A DNA stretch of 12,886 bases from Candidatus Sumerlaeota bacterium (GTDB lineage: Bacteria; Sumerlaeota; Sumerlaeia; JADFCT01). The first letter of the stretch is position 1. Every line of letters starts with the position of its first letter. This document shows positions 7,154 through 12,886 of the stretch, one piece after another. The notes beneath the pieces were generated by a model that saw only the letters and a program-made list of their open reading frames with translations, ran no database searches and was not told where the DNA came from. Made by a program: the position numbers and the translations under genes. The DNA lies in the NCBI GenBank assembly GCA_026398575.1, contig JAPLSP010000675.1, positions 1 to 12,886 of the forward strand, written 5' to 3'.

Positions 7154-7547
7154 ATTTGTTTATAATATCCGAGGAAATGGCCGTCACGAATGAAACTGGT
7201 TTTTCGTGGGACGCTCGGGCTTGGTCTTCTGTAATCATAGTGAGCTCACCATAATCAGCGCCAAGACGCGCTTCGAAAAGCTCATGCAGCCATTTGGAGA
7301 AGGACTTATCGTAACGATTTTTCTTTACATATTCCTGGTCAAAGAAAGATATGGCCCCGCTATGCTTTGACATGCGCGTTCCCTTTTGCGCCAGCAAAGC
7401 CTGAATAACATAAAACATTGCATAATAAGCGCGGTTGATGACGGCTCGGAAGTGATGAGAATCAAGCATAATTCGCGCTTCCTCCAGAGTCTCTTGTGCT
7501 TGAGAGAGCCGGTAAGCGATCAGTTCTTTTAACGCATTATTGCTCAT
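7140..7547 (-). CDS. HEPN-domain protein of an MNT-HEPN pair
   Basis: A 135-aa helical protein. The HEPN signature is clear: FRAVINRAYYAMFYVIQALL (33-52), SKHSGAISFFDQEYV (60-74) and EARLGADYGE (92-101), as in the PF05168/UPF0332 group. The canonical R-x4-6-H RNase motif is not evident; the nearest pattern is Arg58-x3-His62. It may therefore be a HepT-like toxin with altered chemistry, or a substrate or partner of the nucleotidyltransferase. It overlaps the MNT gene by ATGA and has a strong AAGGAG about 7 bases before its ATG. Its 3' end overlaps the GH51 start by 14 bp. In known HepT/MntA pairs the MNT protein adds AMP to HepT and silences it; I infer an analogous pair, with the antitoxin gene first. 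Confidence 0.88.
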   Translation of the reverse strand: MSNNALKELIAYRLSQAQETLEEARIMLDSHHFRAVINRAYYAMFYVIQALLAQKGTRMSKHSGAISFFDQEYVKKNRYDKSFSKWLHELFEARLGADYGELTMITEDQARASHEKPVSFVTAISSDIINKYENK

Positions 7548-7864
7548 GTAGGCACTCCTTCCTCGATAATGCCATGAACCAATGGACTCGCTGAGGCAGG
7601 ACCATTCTCAAACATGCTTTTTGAAAAAGCGATCGTGCAGATGACTCGGTCATGCTCAAAACCGACTTCCCATGCGCATTCGCTGATATAGCTGCGTCTG
7701 TCAGGCGTCATATCCTCCACAACAACGCAGACATCCAGATCGGATTCTTCCGTATGTGTTCCCTTGGTTCTGGAGCCAAACGCCCAGATGCGCGCTGAAT
7801 GCATTTTGGCCCGTATGCGGGATGAGAATGCTTCCATAATCATGGAATCACGGCAATCTAGCAT
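7544..7864 (-). CDS. MNT-type minimal nucleotidyltransferase (MntA-like antitoxin)
   Basis: A 106-aa member of the polymerase-beta-type nucleotidyltransferase superfamily. The active-site pattern FGSRTKGTHTEESDLDVCVV carries Gly30-Ser31 and the metal-binding pair Asp42/Asp44. The third carboxylate, usually on a later strand, is not obvious (HDRVICTIAF, 71-80), so activity should not be assumed. The ending (SPLVHGIIEEGV) is typical of these short antitoxin-like proteins. ATG 7864 has a good ribosome binding site (AAGGAG, about 6-7 bases upstream). The start lies 17 bp inside the 3' end of the rarA frame. Together with the next gene it forms an MNT-HEPN pair; the expected role is to modify and restrain the HEPN protein. 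Confidence 0.88.
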   Translation of the reverse strand: MLDCRDSMIMEAFSSRIRAKMHSARIWAFGSRTKGTHTEESDLDVCVVVEDMTPDRRSYISECAWEVGFEHDRVICTIAFSKSMFENGPASASPLVHGIIEEGVPT

Positions 7865-8549
7865 GAGCTTCTCCTTTCTTCTTTCTCAGCGATTCCCACC
7901 ATTGCATGCGCTTGACGACTTCGCGTTCGAAGCCGAAGGCGCCGGGTTTATAGAACTCCGTTCCCAATAGTGGCTCGGGGAGGCATTGCTGGCCGGAGAA
8001 GCGGTCGGGCGCATCGTGGTCGTATTGATAGCCTTTGCCGTAGCCGAGTTGCTTCATCAGGCCGGTCGGCGCGTTGCGGATGTGAAAGGGAACGGGCAGC
8101 GATCCGCTTTTTTCGATCTCGGCGTTGACGGCCCCTTCGGCGACGTAAAGCGCGTTGCTCTTGGGAGCGGTCGCCAGATACACCGCCGCTTCGAGCAGCG
8201 CCAGTTCGCCTTCGGGCGTGCCAAGATTCTGATAGGTTTCGAGGGCGTTGAGCGCAACGGTCAGCGCGTTGGGATCGGCCATGCCGATATCTTCGCAGGC
8301 AAAGCGCACCATGCGCCGCGCGACGTAGCGCGGGTCCTCGCCGGATTTGAGCATGCGGGAGACCCAATAGATCGCAGCCTGCACGTCGCTCGAACGCAGG
8401 CTCTTATGCATGGCGGAGATGAGATTGTAGTGCTCCTCGCCCGTCTTGTCGTAGATCAAATGCTCGCGCTGGCAGATCTCGCGAATGGCGTCCTGGGTGA
8501 GGCGGATGATGGCTGCTGCTACTGCTGCGCTTGGCGCTTCCTTTGGCGA

Positions 8550-8626
8550 GTCCGACGCGTCAGACCCGTCGGACGCGTCGGACCGGTCTGACTTCGGCTC
8601 GCTGTCTGACTTCGGCTCGCTGTCTG
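8550..8626. repeat. Ser/Asp-encoding repeat inserted in the rarA linker
   Basis: Two adjoining parts. Bases 8550-8592 are GTCGGACGC-family units, related to the intergenic copy at 2163-2217, and encode SDRSDASDGSDASD on the minus strand. Bases 8587-8622 are two exact copies of an 18-bp unit (8587-8604, 8605-8622) encoding repeated SEPKSD. Both keep the rarA frame and fall in the linker after the AAA+ lid domain, a place where insertion would be tolerated. Confidence 0.85.
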
Positions 8627-9366
8627 GCGCTGGGGTTGGCGGAATGGATTTTGCAGCTACTTCCAAGAGGTTCAGCGCGCGACGGGCGTCGCCGTCCGAA
8701 ACGCGCACGATCATTTCGAGCGCGCCTTCTTCCACCTCAAAGCGGCTCTTGCCCAATCCGCAATCCGGATCATCGAGAGCGCGCCGCAGGAGGCCAACCA
8801 GGCGCTCTTCTGGCAGCGCTTCCAGCGTGAACACGCGGCAGCGCGACAGCAGCGGCGCGATCACGGAGAAGGAAGGATTCTCCGTTGTCGCGCCAATGAG
8901 AATCACCAGGCCGCCTTCGACCGCCGGCAGCAGCGCGTCTTGCTGCGCTTTGTTGTAGAGATGAATTTAGTCAATGAAGAGGATGGTCTTGCTGCCTGCC
9001 TGTTCCCGGTCTTTGCGCGCCTGCGCAATGACGGCCTTGACGTCTTTGACGCCGGCGGCCACGGCGCTCATGGCGATGAAATCGGCCTTGGACGCGCGCG
9101 CGATGATGGTGGCCAGGGTTGTCTTGCCCGAGCCGGGCGGCCCCCAAAAAATCATGGAACATAAATCATCGCGTTCGATCAGGCGGCGCAGGAGCGCGCC
9201 GGGACCGATCAGTTTTTCCTGCCCGAGAAAATCCTCGAGCGTATGCGGACGCATGCGGTCGGCCAGCGGGCGATCACCCGAGATGGGATGCATGAGGTCG
9301 TAGAGCGCGACAGCGGAGGAACGCGAATGGGGGGCGTGGAAATCAGGGGCGCGAGTGGATGAGGTT

Positions 9367-9390
9367 GATGCTGATGCTGATGCTGATGCG
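9367..9390. repeat. Hexanucleotide repeat (GATGCT)4 in the 5' end of rarA
   Basis: Four tandem copies of GATGCT (the last ends in G), with a degenerate copy before them. On the minus strand they encode an alternating Ser-Ala run (SASASAS) in the low-complexity N-terminal extension of RarA. Each unit is two codons, so gain or loss of a unit would keep the frame. Confidence 0.8.
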
Positions 9391-9500
9391 CTACGCTCCT
9401 GATGGGCGCTATCCTCGTCGCTGAGGGGGTGATTTTCTTGATCGGAATCTGAGAAGAGGTCGGACATGGCTAAAGTCATATATAGATGGAAGTACAAGCG

Positions 9501-9551
9501 CCAACTAAAGTTGGAACTACGAACGTTGGAACTACTAACAGTGGAACTACA
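9501..9551. repeat. 15-bp minisatellite with adjoining palindrome
   Basis: Three 15-bp units, at 9507-9521, 9522-9536 and 9537-9551, share the core TTGGAACTAC (GTGGAACTAC in the third). A weaker relative lies upstream (TGGAAGTACAAGC near 9487). A perfect 6-bp inverted repeat CCAACT-AA-AGTTGG occupies 9501-9514. The block fills the 88-bp gap between the glycosyltransferase stop (9556) and the rarA start (9467). Confidence 0.75.
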
Positions 9552-9555
9552 AACA

Positions 9556-11388
9556 CTATTTTCTTTTGAGCAAAATTACTTGGGCTTCGTTGAAGCGTTT
9601 TTGCTCAAGCAGATCGAATTCTTTCATACTTCGGGCGACTTCGGCAAGGGGCGATCCTTCGTTGTTATAGAGCAAAAGCCACAGACGCTTCCCCGGCAGC
9701 GCGGCGTCAAGCAGTTTGCGGCGCAGTTCAGGCAATTGCCGATAGAAATCCGGAGCGTCCCTATAGGCGAAGGCCCAAAATGAATCGTCCAAGGTCGCGT
9801 TCGCGTATAAGAACTGGAATAATGCCAGCCGCTCCTCTAATTTCTCCGGCCTCTTTTTATAGATCAGCTTCAGACGCTCTTTGTTGACGCTTCCCTCCGT
9901 CTTTTCGATATCGAGCAGGTCTTCAATGGCCCGCTGGGTTCGCGGGGGATAGCCCGCCAGATAGCGCGAGACTCCCACAAAAGCTTTTCGCGGCTCCGGC
10001 GAAACATAGAAGGAATAAGCGTTCTCAGTGGCGACGTCATTGCATCCGATCACTTTCTCGTCTGGCGCGCGTCTGGCTTCGATAGAACGTAATCCCAACG
10101 AAAGGCCGTCGCCCGGATAGCGCCACCATGCCACGCTGACCATCAGCAGCACGGCAGTCAAGAAAATCGCATACGCCCGCCTTGGGAGCGCCGCGGGAAT
10201 CAGGAAAATCGCCGCCGCAAACCCGAGGCAGATGGGTCCCGCCAGAGGCGCATAGTAGCGAATGGAACCGGCTTTGTTGAGGAACGTGTTGGAAAGGACG
10301 AACATGGCCAGCGCATAGACGCCAACCGAGCAAATCAGGTAGCGTGTCAGGTTGCGCGCAGGAGTCAGCAGCGCTTGCTCGGCGCGCAAGGGAGCGCCTT
10401 CTCCCACATTTGTTTGCGTCATGGCGCCGGGCAAAGCCGCCCCTTTGCCGTTCGCGGCGATGCCCCGCAGAAAATTTTTCCGCAGCAGCGCCCAGAGAAC
10501 CAATCCCGTCGTGATCGCCATGCAAACAAACGCCAGCACAAGAGGCCATCGCCCAAAGCTCAGGCTTTCATAATCGCCGATGAACGCGCGCGCCAGACTC
10601 CGCAACATGCGATCCACGGAGACTTCGCCCAAGTCCTTCATCTCACCGGTGATGTGCACTTGTCTGGACTTGAGGATGATCCAGACCGGCGCCGCAAGCG
10701 CCCAGGACAGCGCCCATCCCACGAAGCACTTCCATCGCGCGGCAAACCCGATGGATGGTTTGAAGAGCGCGCCGGGCGGCGAAAAAGCATTCCAAAGAAG
10801 ATAAGTCAATTGTCCCAGCATGACGAAGGCATAGAGCGCCTGGCTCATCAGACCGACCGCGCCGAGAAGCGCAAATCCGATGAAATTGCGCCAACGCCGG
10901 CCTGCTTCGAGGCGCATCATCTGCAGCGTGGACGCCAGACTCAGGAAAGCCAGCAGCGAATACATGCGCACGATCTGCGAGGACCATAAATCCACCGGAT
11001 GAATGGCCAGCAGCGCCGCCGCCGCGAAGGCCACGCGCCGCGCATACCCTCCCTCGGCCAGCCGCAACAGCAGATAGACTTCCCCAACTCCCAGCGCAAC
11101 CGACGGCAAACGCAAAGCCCAATCCACCGGTCCGATCGCGTAAATCCAAACCCGCATGAAGAGGAAATAGAGCGGCAGATGCCCTTCCTGGAAACGGTTC
11201 GCCAGCATCTCGCCGAGCGGCCACCGCGCAACCATCCAGGTCTTGAGCTCATCCACCCACATCCCGCGCGTCAACCCGATGAAGCGCGCAGCCACGGCGG
11301 CGGCCAGCAACGCCACCACGATCCATCGGCGATGGCGAATCAGATATTCTTCCAGGCGGTTGACGGGCATGGATAATGAAAACGCCAT
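9556..11388 (-). CDS. GT39/PMT-like polytopic membrane glycosyltransferase
   Basis: A membrane protein of 610 aa (from ATG 11388) with many hydrophobic spans: one N-terminal (IVVALLAAAVAARFIG), then a MWVDELKTW loop whose acidic DE is where GT39/GT83 enzymes hold catalytic acids, then GHLPLYFLFMRVW and RLPSVALGVG, which match the conserved H-x-P-L-Y and R-x-P-S segments of the PMT_2/ArnT-like family. More spans run to about residue 440, followed by a soluble C-terminal domain of about 170 aa. Members transfer sugars from polyprenyl-phosphate donors to proteins or lipids on the outer face of the inner membrane; acceptor and sugar are unknown here. The start is uncertain: GTG 11430 falls in a hairpin, ATG 11388 has a weak GAAG upstream, and ATG 11370 has nothing. 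It lies 88 bp upstream of rarA on the same strand. Confidence 0.85.
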   Translation of the reverse strand: MAFSLSMPVNRLEEYLIRHRRWIVVALLAAAVAARFIGLTRGMWVDELKTWMVARWPLGEMLANRFQEGHLPLYFLFMRVWIYAIGPVDWALRLPSVALGVGEVYLLLRLAEGGYARRVAFAAAALLAIHPVDLWSSQIVRMYSLLAFLSLASTLQMMRLEAGRRWRNFIGFALLGAVGLMSQALYAFVMLGQLTYLLWNAFSPPGALFKPSIGFAARWKCFVGWALSWALAAPVWIILKSRQVHITGEMKDLGEVSVDRMLRSLARAFIGDYESLSFGRWPLVLAFVCMAITTGLVLWALLRKNFLRGIAANGKGAALPGAMTQTNVGEGAPLRAEQALLTPARNLTRYLICSVGVYALAMFVLSNTFLNKAGSIRYYAPLAGPICLGFAAAIFLIPAALPRRAYAIFLTAVLLMVSVAWWRYPGDGLSLGLRSIEARRAPDEKVIGCNDVATENAYSFYVSPEPRKAFVGVSRYLAGYPPRTQRAIEDLLDIEKTEGSVNKERLKLIYKKRPEKLEERLALFQFLYANATLDDSFWAFAYRDAPDFYRQLPELRRKLLDAALPGKRLWLLLYNNEGSPLAEVARSMKEFDLLEQKRFNEAQVILLKRK

Positions 11389-11424
11389 AAATACGTGACT
11401 TCGCGAGTTGTCTCTTAATCTTGG

Positions 11425-11445
11425 TTTCACGGCAAATCCGTGAAA
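11425..11445. other. Perfect 8-bp stem-loop upstream of the glycosyltransferase gene
   Basis: TTTCACGG (11425-11432), loop CAAAT, CCGTGAAA (11438-11445), followed by a run of A. It overlaps the alternative GTG start of the glycosyltransferase and so argues for the downstream ATG. Its role is unknown; it could be a 5'-leader hairpin or a protein-binding site. Confidence 0.5.
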
Positions 11446-11452
11446 AAAAGCA

Positions 11453-11664
11453 AACCCCGGAGGGGTTGAATTTGAATAGCCCCCGGTCGCAACCGGTGGG
11501 AAGGCGCCCGTGTAATATCACCAACCCCGGAGGGGTTGAACCTGCAATACGACGTTTATGGGCTGGCGTCATTGGTTCAACCCCTTCAGGGTTGATCATG
11601 ATAGCTGATGCGCCATCCCACCGGTTGCCACCGGGGGCTACTCAAATTCATCCCCTCCGGGGAT
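11453..11664. repeat. Nested palindromic repeat element (REP/BIME-like), about 212 bp
   Basis: The outer arms 11453-11507 and 11610-11664 are inverted copies, about 50 of 55 bases matching. Each arm holds a small palindrome (AACCCC-GGA-GGGGTT on the left, ATCCCC-TCC-GGGGAT on the right) and a second imperfect one around CCCCGGT...ACCGGTGGG. Two inner copies face each other: CAACCCC-GGA-GGGGTTG at 11522-11538 and CAACCC-CTTCA-GGGTTG at 11578-11594. The whole block could fold as one large hairpin. It fills most of the gap between the TMEM43-like and glycosyltransferase genes and contains no gene. It resembles REP/BIME-type elements, but no transposase of the REP-associated type lies in this window. 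Confidence 0.8.
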
Positions 11665-11695
11665 GGGACACCTGATATATATATTGAATTTCCAT

Positions 11696-12868
11696 TCAGC
11701 CCCTGGCTTTCTTGAACATCATTTTGATTCCCACGAACGCGGCGGCGGCGAGGAGGATCAGGCCGCCCGACAGCATGGGACGGAACGCAAACCAGCAGAC
11801 GGCGATGGTCAGCAGCGTCAACGGCACGGCGATGGCAAGCGACAATACGAACAGCCCGCCCCCGACGAGGCTGCCAATGAAGGGAACGAAATCGGCCAGG
11901 ATTTTGAGCGGGCTGGTGATCATCAACAATCCGATCAGCATGACCGCGAATCCCACGCCGCGCAAGATCCACGTCTGAATGGCGTTTTCCTTGAACGCCA
12001 TGGCGAACATGGCGTCGGCGTCAACCTGGCCTTCGCGGAGCATCTCGTTTGGCTTGCCCGCCTTCGTCTGGTATGGCTGGAAGGAGGCGGCGGTTTGTTT
12101 GGCGACGATGCTGTAGGGCGCCGGCTTTGCGGCGATCAAAGCAACGCGCGTGTCGCCGATTTGCGGACTGGTAGGATCCTGGCCGATGAAAAATACCCGG
12201 CAGTTCTGATTCGAGGCCAACTGGAAGAGCCCCGTTTTCATTTTTCCGCGCCACGCGGGCGAGAGTTTGGAGAGCATGTCGTCCGTCACCTGCAAATATT
12301 CGCGCGGCGCGATCTTGTCGAGCAGTTTGGGCGAAAGCATGAAGGCGCCCAGCATGACGCGCTGGGCCGTCCATACCGCATTTCCCATCGGCAGGGCGCC
12401 GGGATTTGCGTGCCCGCCTGTTTTGAAGTTGCTGGAATTGATCACGTCATCCGCCCATGTTTTTTCATAGCGGTATTCCGTGACCGTTTCTTCTCCGCCT
12501 CCCAGTTTCTTGCGCGTTTTCGAGGAGCTATGCTCTTCCCACTGATACATCTCCGCCTGACGCCGCAGTTTGATGGCGTTCAGCGAAACGCCCAGCTCGG
12601 TGTCCGAAAGGATTTCGTCCGTCGTTGCTTGCCCCATGAGATGGATCAGCTTGCCTTCGTTGCCGGGCTCGACGCGGTCCGCGCTGACCGAGACCACCGC
12701 GCCCTTGCCTTCCTCCAAACTGCGCGCGGTGATGACGGAATTGCGCTCGTTCCATCCCAGCAGGATGAACGATCCGAAGAAAAACAGAAGGCCGAATAGA
12801 ACGCCCAAGACAGAATTTTTCAAACGCCCAAACCAAGACACGCTTGTTACTTCGGTGTAGGTATCCAT
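11696..12868 (-). CDS. TMEM43-family membrane protein
   Basis: A 390-aa protein with the TMEM43/LUMA (PF07787) layout: a short cytoplasmic N-terminus, one span (residues about 17-39, VLGVLFGLLFFFGSFILLGWNE), a large soluble loop (about 41-300), and a C-terminal cluster of four spans (about 300-320, 327-345, 346-362, 365-382) ending in lysines. Family-typical features seen are NERNSVITARSLEEGKGAVVSV after the first span, LRRQAEMYQWEE (101-112), a Y-x-Y-x-K-x-W element (YRYEKTW, 132-138), the QDP segment (230-232), and WILRGVGFAVMLIGLLMI (300-317). The bacterial function is unknown. Eukaryotic TMEM43 is an inner nuclear/ER membrane protein. ATG 12868 has a strong AAGGAG about 7 bases upstream. 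It is not clearly in an operon with the next gene, because the palindromic block intervenes. Confidence 0.88.
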   Translation of the reverse strand: MDTYTEVTSVSWFGRLKNSVLGVLFGLLFFFGSFILLGWNERNSVITARSLEEGKGAVVSVSADRVEPGNEGKLIHLMGQATTDEILSDTELGVSLNAIKLRRQAEMYQWEEHSSSKTRKKLGGGEETVTEYRYEKTWADDVINSSNFKTGGHANPGALPMGNAVWTAQRVMLGAFMLSPKLLDKIAPREYLQVTDDMLSKLSPAWRGKMKTGLFQLASNQNCRVFFIGQDPTSPQIGDTRVALIAAKPAPYSIVAKQTAASFQPYQTKAGKPNEMLREGQVDADAMFAMAFKENAIQTWILRGVGFAVMLIGLLMITSPLKILADFVPFIGSLVGGGLFVLSLAIAVPLTLLTIAVCWFAFRPMLSGGLILLAAAAFVGIKMMFKKARG

Positions 12869-12873
12869 GTAAG

Positions 12874-12881
12874 CTCTCCTT
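12874..12881 (-). promoter_or_regulatory. Ribosome binding site of the TMEM43-family gene
   Basis: On the minus strand AAGGAG lies about 7 bases before ATG 12868. It fixes the start and shows the gene is complete although it begins only 18 bp from the window edge; its promoter is outside. Confidence 0.7.
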
Positions 12882-12886
12882 GGGAT

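Larger units (their letters stand above)
7848..9467 (-). pseudogene. rarA: rarA/mgsA replication-associated AAA+ ATPase, interrupted by an in-frame TAA
   Basis: RarA (MgsA) is a clamp-loader-like AAA+ ATPase acting at stalled forks. One continuous frame of 540 codons is broken only by TAA at 8967-8969. The 5' part has Walker A GPPGSGKT (107-114) and reads LFID, then stop, then IHLYNKAQQ; the lost residue is the Walker B glutamate, one base away (GAA to TAA). After the stop come sensor 1 (IGATTENPSF), the arginine-bearing GDARRALN, and a full MgsA C-terminal domain (DAIREICQREHLIYDKTGE through the end), all in frame. hemL and a HEPN gene here end in TAA, so it is a real stop codon. The frame is longer than usual RarA (about 430-450 aa) because of a low-complexity N-terminus and a repeat-encoded linker insertion at 8550-8626. 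ATG 9467 (MSDLFS) is the likely start. A recent nonsense mutation or an assembly error are the main explanations; a 166-aa fragment would be made. Confidence 0.9.

Noticed and set aside
8550..8626. CRISPR-like array
   Set aside because: Units are 9-18 bp and directly adjoining, with no spacers; the same applies to the repeats at 938-972, 2163-2217 and 9507-9551. No cas genes are present.
7848..8906. The 3' half of rarA as an independent gene starting at GTG 8906
   Set aside because: Homology continues in frame upstream of 8906 as far as the stop codon and beyond it. The product would lack Walker A, so it is better read as part of one interrupted gene.
8967..8969. TAA recoded as an amino acid
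   Set aside because: hemL and the HEPN gene at 7140-7547 end in TAA, and no other gene in the window has an internal TAA.
11425..11446. Rho-independent terminator
   Set aside because: On the minus strand, where the genes lie, the T run precedes the stem instead of following it; on the plus strand the stem is followed by A, not T.
11663..12799. A 378-codon open frame on the plus strand
   Set aside because: It lies opposite the TMEM43-family gene, which has a strong ribosome binding site and family motifs. The plus-strand product is rich in Arg/Gln/His with no recognisable domain, as expected of an antisense shadow in GC-rich DNA.

Overview
The window is GC-rich bacterial chromosome with accessory character. 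It carries secreted glycan-degrading enzymes, one core biosynthetic gene (hemL), two HEPN-type toxin-antitoxin-like modules, and several families of short tandem or palindromic repeats. That mix of glycoside hydrolases, a TMEM43-family protein, a large GT39-like membrane glycosyltransferase and many dispersed repeats fits a Gram-negative-type bacterium of the PVC group or a nearby lineage (Planctomycetota, Verrucomicrobiota, Lentisphaerota, Sumerlaeota-like). The sequence alone cannot settle the phylum.

Layout. The left edge holds the 3' part of a GH29 alpha-L-fucosidase gene (+). A degenerate DNA-methyltransferase-like gene follows on the minus strand; its last codons and stop lie in a 10-bp-period repeat. 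Divergent from it is an intact hemL (glutamate-1-semialdehyde aminomutase, +). From about 11.4 kb down to 3.65 kb every gene is on the minus strand: a GT39-like membrane glycosyltransferase, a rarA/mgsA gene broken by an in-frame TAA in Walker B, an MNT-nucleotidyltransferase/HEPN pair, a GH51 alpha-L-arabinofuranosidase, a second HEPN-like gene with an 88-aa partner, and an exported SGNH/GDSL hydrolase. Neighbouring ORFs overlap: rarA/mntA by 17 bp, mntA/HEPN by 4 bp, HEPN/GH51 by 14 bp, and HEPN-like/88-aa by 4 bp. The right edge holds a TMEM43-family membrane protein gene (-), separated from the glycosyltransferase gene by a nested palindromic repeat of about 212 bp.

How it fits together. 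The fucosidase, arabinofuranosidase and SGNH hydrolase suggest breakdown of fucose- and arabinose-containing polysaccharides outside the cytoplasm. The two HEPN modules are visibly AT-richer than their neighbours and flank the arabinofuranosidase gene on both sides, so they look like inserted defence or addiction cassettes. The points most worth a second look are the HEPN-like/88-aa pair with its own candidate promoter and inverted repeat, the nonsense codon at the catalytic position of RarA, the Ser-Asp-encoding repeat that occurs in an intergenic region and also in frame inside rarA, the methyltransferase homologue that has lost its catalytic motifs, and the nested palindrome.
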